Made by a program: the position numbers and the translations under genes. This document shows positions 52,724 through 59,960 of a stretch of 64,000 nucleotides of DNA, piece by piece. Position 1 is the first letter of the stretch. Every line of letters starts with the position of its first letter. The notes under the pieces are model-generated. The model saw nothing but the letters and a program-made list of their open reading frames with translations, was not told where the DNA came from and made no database searches. This stretch comes from an uncultured Clostridia bacterium (GTDB lineage: Bacteria > Bacillota > Clostridia > Oscillospirales > Oscillospiraceae): assembly GCA_932222125.1 (NCBI GenBank), contig CAKNZJ010000194.1:62001-126000 (forward strand), in the 5' to 3' direction.

Positions 52724-54503
52724 AGCTGCCTCCCCTTCCAGGCCCACCGATGGGCAATTCCATGCGAACAGTGAGACCTGGCTCATCCTTGTCCACCAGG
52801 AAAATTTGCCCCTTGTGCTGCGCCATGATCTCCTGGGCAATGGCCAGACCAAGTCCGGTGCCGCCGGATTGCCGGGAGCGGGCCTTGTCCACCCGGTAGA
52901 AGCGCTCGAAGATGTGCTCCCGGTCAGACGCCGGAATGCCGATACCGTTGTCGTCCACCTCCATCCACACCTTGCCGGCACTGGCCCCCGCAGAGATGAC
53001 GATGCGCCCGCCATCAGGCGTGTACTTGATGGCATTTGATACGATATTCATCATAACCTGCATCACCCGCTCCCGGTCAGCTACCACAAAGGGCAAGTAC
53101 GGGGGCATGGACAGCCGGAGGTCATGACGGTGGTTTTGCGCCTCCATGAGGACGGCCTGGTAGGTATCGTCCACCGCCCGGATGAATGGGAAGCTGGTCA
53201 AGCGAAGCTCACTGCGCCCGGAATCAAACTTGGACAGGGTCAGCAAATCCTGAAGGATGTGGATCATCCGGTCGGACTCATTGAGAATCACCCCCAAAAA
53301 ACGCTGCGCTGTGGCTGTGGGCAGATCACCCACACCATCGGCTAAGGTCTCCGCATAGCTTTTGATGTTAGTCAGCGGCGTGCGCAGCTCGTGGGAGACA
53401 TTGGCCACAAAGTCCTTCCGAGTTTGTTCTGCGGTCCGCTGCTCTGTGACATCGTGGATCAGCACCAAAACGCCCCCCTGGTTTGCCCGGGCAAAGGGAG
53501 CCAGCAGCAGCTCCAGGTAGCGTCCCGCCACTGTGAGCTGGGCGGACAGGTGACTGTCTGCCTCCGCCACCTGACTAAACGGAAACAGCCCGCCAAACAG
53601 GCGGTCATAACGGTCCTGCGGCCCGAAGCCCAGGCCCAGCAGCTGAGCGGCGGCGGGATTGGCGTGGATCACCTTCCTTTGCCGGTCAAAGGCTACCACA
53701 CCGTCCGCCATATGGAGAAACAGGGTATCCAGCTTGTTGCGCTCGTTCTCCACCTCTGCAATCGTGGTCTGAAGCCGCTTGGCCATGGCGTTGAAGCTGT
53801 CGGTAAGTTGACCAATCTCGTCATTGCTAGTGACCTCCAATTTTTTGGAAAAGTCACCCTCGGCAGCCTTTTCAAGTCCGTCTGTCAACCGCTGCAAAGG
53901 GCTCACCATCGTCTTTGACAGCAAAACAGACAATAAGATAGAGATAATGAGGCCCAGCATGGATGCCTCTATAATGAGGGTAAACATCTCCCGGTTCAGA
54001 CTCTGCGCAGTCACCCGGTTGTCCAAAATATAGACAATATAGGGCTGCTCTCCCCTAGTGATGGGCACCGCCACATCCATATAGTCAGCCGCCGCACTGC
54101 TGGCATAACCTGGCTGACCCAAAATAGCGGTGGTGATATTCGGGGTGACTGACATCCCCCCCTCCGGTTCCGGGGCAGAGCCCGCCAAATACTGTCCGGT
54201 GACCCCGTCCAGCACAAAGTAGTTCCGATCCCGGCCGTCCACTCCCAGCATCCCTCCGTAGGCAGCCAGCACAGTTTCTATCATGGCAGCCCCGTCAGAG
54301 CGCCTCTCCCCCTCCGTAGCTGTCTGAAGGTCCCGCACAAAGTCCACATTATCCTGCCCAAAGGCGCTGGCCATCCGGCTATAGAAGTCGCTGATATAAT
54401 AGCGGGTCACCGAGTTCATCAGGAATGCGCCCACCACCACCATCAGCGATACGATGAGCAAGATCATAATGAGCATCAGCTTGAGATGCAGGCTGCGGCG
54501 CAT
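52710..54503 (-). CDS. walK: WalK-like sensor histidine kinase
   Basis: 597 aa. Two membrane spans (about residues 9-29 and 178-200) flank an extracytoplasmic sensor. Then HAMP (SPLQRLTDGLEKAAEGDF), PAS (residues about 255-350), HisKA with His371 in FVANVSHELRTPLTN, and HATPase with NAIKYTPDGG, DNGIGI and GTGLGLAI. Matches WalK/VicK, the essential kinase controlling peptidoglycan hydrolases. Start at 54503 has GGAAGG before it. A 58-base gap follows walR. Confidence 0.94.
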   Translation of the reverse strand: MRRSLHLKLMLIMILLIVSLMVVVGAFLMNSVTRYYISDFYSRMASAFGQDNVDFVRDLQTATEGERRSDGAAMIETVLAAYGGMLGVDGRDRNYFVLDGVTGQYLAGSAPEPEGGMSVTPNITTAILGQPGYASSAAADYMDVAVPITRGEQPYIVYILDNRVTAQSLNREMFTLIIEASMLGLIISILLSVLLSKTMVSPLQRLTDGLEKAAEGDFSKKLEVTSNDEIGQLTDSFNAMAKRLQTTIAEVENERNKLDTLFLHMADGVVAFDRQRKVIHANPAAAQLLGLGFGPQDRYDRLFGGLFPFSQVAEADSHLSAQLTVAGRYLELLLAPFARANQGGVLVLIHDVTEQRTAEQTRKDFVANVSHELRTPLTNIKSYAETLADGVGDLPTATAQRFLGVILNESDRMIHILQDLLTLSKFDSGRSELRLTSFPFIRAVDDTYQAVLMEAQNHRHDLRLSMPPYLPFVVADRERVMQVMMNIVSNAIKYTPDGGRIVISAGASAGKVWMEVDDNGIGIPASDREHIFERFYRVDKARSRQSGGTGLGLAIAQEIMAQHKGQIFLVDKDEPGLTVRMELPIGGPGRGGSCEEE

Positions 54504-54561
54504 GGGGGCACCTTCCTTTCAAATGGTATACTGTTATCGGATTGCCCAAAGTGCCGGCAGA

Positions 54562-55260
54562 TCATCCGTGGAAAGCGTAGCCCCGGCCCCGGCGGGTGAC
54601 GATAAATTTGGGTCCGGCAGGATCGTCTTCCAGCTTTTCCCGCAGGCGCCGGATGGCCACATCCACCGCGCGCACATCTCCCATATAGCCCTCGTAGTTC
54701 CACACCTGTTCCATCAAGACCTCCCTGGAAAACACCTGCCCAGGGTGAGAGGCCAGCAGTTTGACCAGCTCATATTCCCGCTGGGTGAGCTCCAGCGATT
54801 TCCCATCCTTGTAGACCATCATACTGCTGGTATCCACTTGGATACGGCCCAATTCCAACCGCTGAGCAGATGGGGCTTGAGGCTGGGTGAGCATGTCTGT
54901 GCGGCGGATGCTGCTTTTGATCCGGGCCAGTAGCTCCCGGATGGAAAATGGCTTTGTGATATAGTCATCTGCACCAAGGTCCAACCCCGACACCTTGTCC
55001 GTTTCCGCATCCCGGGCGGTGAGCATGATCACCGGAGTGGTGTTTCCCCGCTCCCGCAGGCGGCGGCACACCTGAAAGCCATCCAATTTTGGCAGCATCA
55101 GGTCCAGCAAAATCAGATCCGGATCCTGTTCCAACGCCAGGCACAGTCCCGCCTCTCCGTCCAGGGCCTCCAGGGTATCGTACCCCTCCCGGGTCAAGTT
55201 GAACACCAGAATGTCCACGATGTTCTGCTCATCCTCTATCACCAGGATTTTTTTACCCAT
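54562..55260 (-). CDS. walR: WalR-like OmpR-family response regulator
   Basis: 232 aa. Receiver domain with acidic pocket VIEDE, phospho-acceptor Asp53 in LLDLMLPKLDG, Thr in MLTARD and Lys in ITKPFSIREL; C-terminal winged helix with ELTQREYELVKLLASHPGQV and VDVAIRRLREKLEDDP. Partner of the downstream WalK. Its ATG overlaps the end of the Nudix gene by eight bases, so the whole operon seems to start at the Nudix gene. Confidence 0.95.
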   Translation of the reverse strand: MGKKILVIEDEQNIVDILVFNLTREGYDTLEALDGEAGLCLALEQDPDLILLDLMLPKLDGFQVCRRLRERGNTTPVIMLTARDAETDKVSGLDLGADDYITKPFSIRELLARIKSSIRRTDMLTQPQAPSAQRLELGRIQVDTSSMMVYKDGKSLELTQREYELVKLLASHPGQVFSREVLMEQVWNYEGYMGDVRAVDVAIRRLREKLEDDPAGPKFIVTRRGRGYAFHG

Positions 55261-55801
55261 GGCACGCTCCCCTCATGGCCCGGTCCGCCCGAAACAGGGC
55301 AGCCACCGTCTTACTGTCCTGAATGCGACCGTCTGCCGCCATCTCCAGCGCCTGCGCAAAGGGGAGCCTAAACACCTCCAAAAATTCGTCCTCGTCCGGG
55401 CTGGTCTCTCCAAAGGTGAGATCCTGGGCCAGATAAACCCGCTGCAACTCATCGCAGAAACCCGGCGTAGGCAGCATTTCTCCCAGATACGTCCACCGCC
55501 CGGCACTGGCTCCAATCTCCTCCTTCAGCTCCCGGCGGGCAGCGTCATCAGGCTGTTCTCCCCATTCCAGCTTGCCTGCCGGCACCTCAACCACCACCCG
55601 GTCATATGGGTAGCGAAACTGCCGCTCTAAATAGACGTTGCCCTGATCGTCCACCGGCACCATCACCACCGCTCCGGGGTGGCGGATCACCTCTCGCCAG
55701 GCGGTCCTTCCGTTGACCAACTCCACGGTGTCGTAGTACACCTTCAGCAAACCGCCGTCATAGACTAGCTCGCTAGTCAACTTTTTCTCCTTGAGTTCCA
55801 C
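55253..55801 (-). CDS. Nudix hydrolase, ADP-ribose pyrophosphatase type
   Basis: 182 aa. Complete Nudix box: GKLEWGEQPDDAARRELKEE with following IGA, preceded by VVVEVPAGKLE, the ADP-ribose pyrophosphatase signature. It cleaves ADP-ribose to AMP and ribose 5-phosphate. Start GTG at 55801 (VELKEKKLTSELVYDGG) nine bases after GGAGGAGG; the frame to 55861 is not conserved. First gene of the Nudix-WalRK operon, an unusual partner for a two-component system. Confidence 0.92.
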   Translation of the reverse strand: MELKEKKLTSELVYDGGLLKVYYDTVELVNGRTAWREVIRHPGAVVMVPVDDQGNVYLERQFRYPYDRVVVEVPAGKLEWGEQPDDAARRELKEEIGASAGRWTYLGEMLPTPGFCDELQRVYLAQDLTFGETSPDEDEFLEVFRLPFAQALEMAADGRIQDSKTVAALFRADRAMRGACHG

Positions 55802-55940
55802 ACCCCGACGCCTCCTCCAAAACGTTCTATCCTCGAAATGACAGCAAATATTCACCGCCACAGCTTATCTGCCACGGATATTTTCCGCGGCATGTCTGCC
55901 CCTGGCATATTCCCTCTTCCAACGGGTTATTTTCTTGAAT

Positions 55941-55949
55941 ATTGTACCA
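55941..55949 (-). promoter_or_regulatory. Extended -10 promoter for the Nudix-WalRK operon
   Basis: Minus strand TGGTACAAT; no good -35 box at the right distance. Leader would be about 135 bases. Confidence 0.5.
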
Positions 55950-56028
55950 CAGCCATCCCTAAATAGGAAGATGGAAATAGGCTAAAACACGAAATAACTT
56001 GCCACAACCCCCAGTGCAAAATACATCA

Positions 56029-56057
56029 TTGTAAAAAAGTAAGGCTTTTGATATAAT
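56029..56057 (+). promoter_or_regulatory. Sigma-A promoter for the DUF815 ATPase
   Basis: TTGTAA (56029-56034), 17-bp spacer, perfect TATAAT (56052-56057). Confidence 0.8.
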
Positions 56058-56118
56058 TGTGTCTAATCAAACATTTTCTCATTTGTTTTCAATTGACACA
56101 AAGGCAAGGGTGAACACC

Positions 56119-57312
56119 ATGAATACAAAAACCATGCTGGCTGCTCTTCAAGGGGTGTCCGCCTATAAGGATGTGTTGGAACTGCCGGTGATGGCGTGTG
56201 CTATCCGGCTGACACAGTGTATTGCCTACGGCGACGGCCTGGGAGGATTGAACGCATATACAGACCTGTTTTACCAGCTTCGGATGGCTGGCCACCACGG
56301 CTTAGGCAGTTGGTTGGGGGAGGCCCTGCGTTGGTCTGAGGCCCCCTATCCCCGGCTGACAGAGGCTGGAGGGCAGGACCCTGCCCTGGAGCAGGCCGCT
56401 TGGAGGGACATCTCCGCCTTTGAGTTGTTGGCCTCGGTGGATTGTGACAAGTGGCTGAGCCAGCTGGGTGAACTGCTGGACAGCGACTATCAGGGCGTAC
56501 TCACCGGACTGCCCCGATGGCAGCATGGCGTGCCATTCTCCTTCCAACAGCTCACCCAGGCATACACCCAGGAGGGAGTGGGACCGTTGGCCCGCAGCCG
56601 GGCCTTTGTGTGGGAACGGGGCGGACTGGTGCCGGTAGCCCATCCGGACTGTCCCGACCCCGATCAGTTTCTGGGCTATCACCGTCAGCGGGAGCAAATA
56701 ATTCACAACACCAGGCTGCTGCTTGCGGGACGGTATGTAAATAATGTGCTGCTCTATGGTGAGAGCGGCACCGGCAAATCAGCAACGGTAAAGCATCTGC
56801 TCACCCTGCCCAGCATGGAGGAACTGCGCCTCATCGAGGCAGACAAGGCAGACCTGGGCGGACTCCCCGCCCTGATCCGCAGCCTGGAGGGGCGAAGGCA
56901 GAAGTTCATCGTGTTCATTGATGATCTCACCTTCGACCGGGACGACTCCACCTACTCCGTCCTTAAGACCATTCTAGAGGGAGGTGTGGAACGCCGGCCT
57001 CAAAATGTGGCAGTATATGCCACCTCCAACCGGCGCCATCTGGTGCGGCAATCCATCTCCGAACGGGTGGGAGACGAGATGGACCGGTGGGAGACCATTC
57101 GGGAAAAAACCTCCCTGGCCGACCGGTTTGGCCTGCGCATTTTATTCCAAGGTCTGTCCAAGGAGGAGTATCTAGATGTGGTGGACCTGTTGGCTGAGCA
57201 AAACGGGGTGGAACTACCTCAAGAGGAACTTCACCGACAGGCGGTGGCTTGGGAACGGCTCCACGGCGCCCAAACCCCCAGAACAGCGCTGCAATTTATT
57301 CTCTCACTATAA
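56119..57312 (+). CDS. DUF815 family AAA-type ATPase
   Basis: 397 aa. N-terminal helical region, then an ATPase domain with Walker A LLYGESGTGKSATVKHLL (Lys near residue 222), Walker B FIVFIDDLTFDRDD and sensor VAVYATSNRRHLV, plus FILSL at the end. DUF815 proteins are MoxR-like or DnaC-like ATPases without known substrate. Start ATG at 56119 with AAGGGTG; the frame opens at 56059 inside the promoter. Monocistronic, ending at a strong terminator shared with the next gene. Confidence 0.9.
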   Translation: MNTKTMLAALQGVSAYKDVLELPVMACAIRLTQCIAYGDGLGGLNAYTDLFYQLRMAGHHGLGSWLGEALRWSEAPYPRLTEAGGQDPALEQAAWRDISAFELLASVDCDKWLSQLGELLDSDYQGVLTGLPRWQHGVPFSFQQLTQAYTQEGVGPLARSRAFVWERGGLVPVAHPDCPDPDQFLGYHRQREQIIHNTRLLLAGRYVNNVLLYGESGTGKSATVKHLLTLPSMEELRLIEADKADLGGLPALIRSLEGRRQKFIVFIDDLTFDRDDSTYSVLKTILEGGVERRPQNVAVYATSNRRHLVRQSISERVGDEMDRWETIREKTSLADRFGLRILFQGLSKEEYLDVVDLLAEQNGVELPQEELHRQAVAWERLHGAQTPRTALQFILSL

Positions 57313-57355
57313 AAGACCTCCCTGGGCCGGAATGCCGCCGCCCAGGGAGGTCTTT
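57312..57355. terminator. Bidirectional intrinsic terminator
   Basis: Perfect 16-bp stem (57312-57327 with 57340-57355), 12-nt loop, between convergent genes ending at 57312 and 57373. Confidence 0.85.
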
Positions 57356-57372
57356 CGCACTCTCTTCCACTC

Positions 57373-59934
57373 TTACCCCCCGCCAATGGCGCGGCGTATA
57401 TCCGCTTCTACCTGTTTCAGTTCAAATCCCAATTCCGCCGCCGAAATACGCACTGCCCCATGGCCCAGAATAATGAGCTGCTCCAACCCATCCGAGGTTG
57501 CCACCCGCACCCGATGGTCCTTTTTCTCCCGCCCCAGAGCATAGGTGACCTTCTCAATATACATATCCGCTGTCTCCGCCTCCTTGGTATACACCACCGA
57601 CACCTCTCCCATCCGCTCTACCGAGCCGGCGCCGCCCTTCACCTTATAGGCATCAAAGACCACAATGACATGGCATTTCTTCCACCCCTGATAGTTGCGT
57701 AATCGTTCCACCAGCCGCTGGCGCGCGCCCTCCAGATCAATGTGGGACAACTGGCGCAGCTCGTCCCAGGCGTGAATGACATTGTAACCGTCCACCAACA
57801 GGTAGTCTGATCCTGTGCGTACGGCCAAGCCCTTCCAGGGTTTCTCCTTTTTTGGAACAGCCTTGGGCGCGGGACAAAAGGCTCTTGGCTTCACCGGGCC
57901 ATACACCCTGGTAAAGATATCCTCTAGCTCCTTATCCAGAGCGGTTTGGGCCGCATAGCCGGTAGGTTGTCTCCCCGGGGAGATCTCAGGCTCCTCCCGG
58001 CAGCCCGCCTCAGCCCGCCAGCCGCTGTCCAAGTGCATGTGGGTGCGCACCTCATTCCAAGGCACGTGGTAACCCGCTCCGTGGCGGCAGAATACCGAAC
58101 CGGATGGATTTAGCTGATCCGCCTCTGGGTCATAGCCCCGGGCGGCCACCACCTCCTCCTGATTGTGGCATGGGCGGTAACCCTCCACCACACAGGACAG
58201 TCTGCCCCGTCCAGCACTGTAGGCCGCTACCTCCATCCAATAGTTCCCCAGCTCGGATACAGGGACTGAACCGGTGAGAACAGCATACTCGCCCTGCCCC
58301 TCTGTCAGATCCGCTGTCCCACCCATTCGTTGAATGTCGGTCATGGCCCGGCCCAGACAGCCCTTTGGAAGTTCTAACCGGAGAGCATACCACGGTTCCA
58401 GCAGAATACTCTTAGCACACATCAGTCCCTGGCGCACCGCACGGTAGGTTGCCTGCCGGAAATCGCCCCCCTCCGTATGCTTCAGATGCGCCCTCCCAGT
58501 GAGCAGGGTAAGCCTCATATCGGTAATGGGAGCACCGGTGAGCACCCCCACATGGGTTTTCTCTATCAAATGGGTCAGGATGAGCCGCTGCCAACTGCGA
58601 TCCAGGATGTCCTCTGGACACTCGGTATGAATTTGCAGTCCAGAACCCCGTTCCAACGGCTCCAACAGCAGATGCACCTCAGCATAGTGGCGCAGCGGCT
58701 CGAAGTGCCCCACCCCTTCTACTGGGGCGGCAATGGTCTCAAAATAGACGATGCTTCCCGGTCCAAAAGCCACCTCTATACCAAACCGCTGGGCCATCAT
58801 CTGCTCCAACACCTCTAGCTGCACCGCACCCATCACCTGAACCCGGATCTCTCCATGGGCCTCATCCCAAACCACCCGGAGTTGGGGATCCTCTTCCTCC
58901 AGTTCCTGCAGTCGGGCCAATAGGGTGTGCTCCTCCACACCCAGCGGCAGCACCTGATAAGTGAGCACTGGTTCTAACTGCGGCCCAGCCCAGTCCTCCT
59001 CCCCGCCCAGGCCCTGTCCCGCCCAGGTCCGGCTCAGCCCAGCCACAGCGCACACCATACCTGCGCCAGCCTCCTCCAGTGCGGCAAACCTGGGCCCAGA
59101 GTATAGGCGGAGCTGTGTGACTTTCTCCGCCCAGTCCTCTCCCCGCACCATATCCCGCACCCGCAGCACTCCGCCGGTGAGTTTGAGCCAAGTAAGCCGC
59201 TCTCCCTTATCATCCCGGGTGATCTTAAATACCCGGGCGGCAAAGTCCTCCCCCCACTCAGGTTCCAAGGTGTACTGCTCAAAGCTGTCCAGCAGCGCTC
59301 TCACTCCCTCCACCTTTAAGGCGGATCCGAAGAAACAGGGAAATAGCTTGCGCTCCACCACCAAGCAGGCCAGTTTGTCATCAGACAGGCTCCCCCGCTC
59401 CAAATATTCCTCCATCAGGGCCTCATCGCACAGGGCAGCCCGCTCCAAGAGTTCTTCCGAAGGAATGGAAAAGTCCACACAGTCATCGGACAGTCTGGCC
59501 CTCAGCTCAGCCATCAGCCTCTCCTGATCTGCTCCAGGTTGATCCATTTTATTGAGAAATAGAACGGTTGGCACCCGATGAGCTTCCAGCAGCCGCCAGA
59601 GCGTCTCGGTGTGACCCTGTACCCCGTCCGCACCGCTTACCAATAGGATCGCGTAGTCCAGCACCTGCAGGGTGCGCTCCATCTCGGCAGCAAAGTCCAC
59701 ATGACCCGGGGTATCCAGCAGCGTCAGCTCCAACTCCCCCCATTGGATCATCGCCTGCTTGGAAAAAATGGTGATGCCCCGCTCCCGCTCTAAGCTGTTA
59801 TGGTCCAAAAAGGCGTCCCCATGGTCCACCCTGCCCAGTCTCCGCACTCTGCCGGACAGATACAGCATCGCCTCAGATAGCGTGGTCTTACCAGCATCCA
59901 CATGGGCCAAAATGCCAATAGTCAGTCGTTTCAT
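57373..59934 (-). CDS. Tet(M)-like translational GTPase fused to a YacP/Rae1-type NYN nuclease domain
   Basis: 853 aa. Residues 1-650 are EF-G/Tet(M)-like: ILAHVDAGKTTLSE (G1), RGIT at 52-55, DTPGHVDF at 74-81, NKMD at 128-131, then EF-G domains II-V. From about 709 comes DYLLVDGYNVIHAWDELRQL, followed by HVIVVFDAYKVKGG, VVYTKEAETADMYIEKV and VRVATSDGLEQLIILG, the complete set of acidic motifs of YacP/Rae1, a ribosome-associated endonuclease that cuts mRNA in the A site. So one chain combines a ribosome-binding GTPase with a probable mRNA nuclease. AAAGGGG precedes the ATG. It follows recG by 26 bases. Tetracycline protection is possible but not implied. Confidence 0.9.
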   Translation of the reverse strand: MKRLTIGILAHVDAGKTTLSEAMLYLSGRVRRLGRVDHGDAFLDHNSLERERGITIFSKQAMIQWGELELTLLDTPGHVDFAAEMERTLQVLDYAILLVSGADGVQGHTETLWRLLEAHRVPTVLFLNKMDQPGADQERLMAELRARLSDDCVDFSIPSEELLERAALCDEALMEEYLERGSLSDDKLACLVVERKLFPCFFGSALKVEGVRALLDSFEQYTLEPEWGEDFAARVFKITRDDKGERLTWLKLTGGVLRVRDMVRGEDWAEKVTQLRLYSGPRFAALEEAGAGMVCAVAGLSRTWAGQGLGGEEDWAGPQLEPVLTYQVLPLGVEEHTLLARLQELEEEDPQLRVVWDEAHGEIRVQVMGAVQLEVLEQMMAQRFGIEVAFGPGSIVYFETIAAPVEGVGHFEPLRHYAEVHLLLEPLERGSGLQIHTECPEDILDRSWQRLILTHLIEKTHVGVLTGAPITDMRLTLLTGRAHLKHTEGGDFRQATYRAVRQGLMCAKSILLEPWYALRLELPKGCLGRAMTDIQRMGGTADLTEGQGEYAVLTGSVPVSELGNYWMEVAAYSAGRGRLSCVVEGYRPCHNQEEVVAARGYDPEADQLNPSGSVFCRHGAGYHVPWNEVRTHMHLDSGWRAEAGCREEPEISPGRQPTGYAAQTALDKELEDIFTRVYGPVKPRAFCPAPKAVPKKEKPWKGLAVRTGSDYLLVDGYNVIHAWDELRQLSHIDLEGARQRLVERLRNYQGWKKCHVIVVFDAYKVKGGAGSVERMGEVSVVYTKEAETADMYIEKVTYALGREKKDHRVRVATSDGLEQLIILGHGAVRISAAELGFELKQVEADIRRAIGGG

Positions 59935-59960
59935 GGGGCGATCCCCTTTCTTCAGCGCAA

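Larger units (their letters stand above)
55802..56118. other. 317-base divergent intergenic region
   Basis: Contains one promoter on each strand (55941-55949 minus, 56029-56057 plus). No gene seen. Confidence 0.65.

Noticed and set aside
57373..59934. Acquired tetracycline-resistance gene tet(M)/tet(O)
   Set aside because: Composition matches the host, it is joined to recG in a stable-looking operon and carries a C-terminal nuclease domain absent from mobile tet genes.
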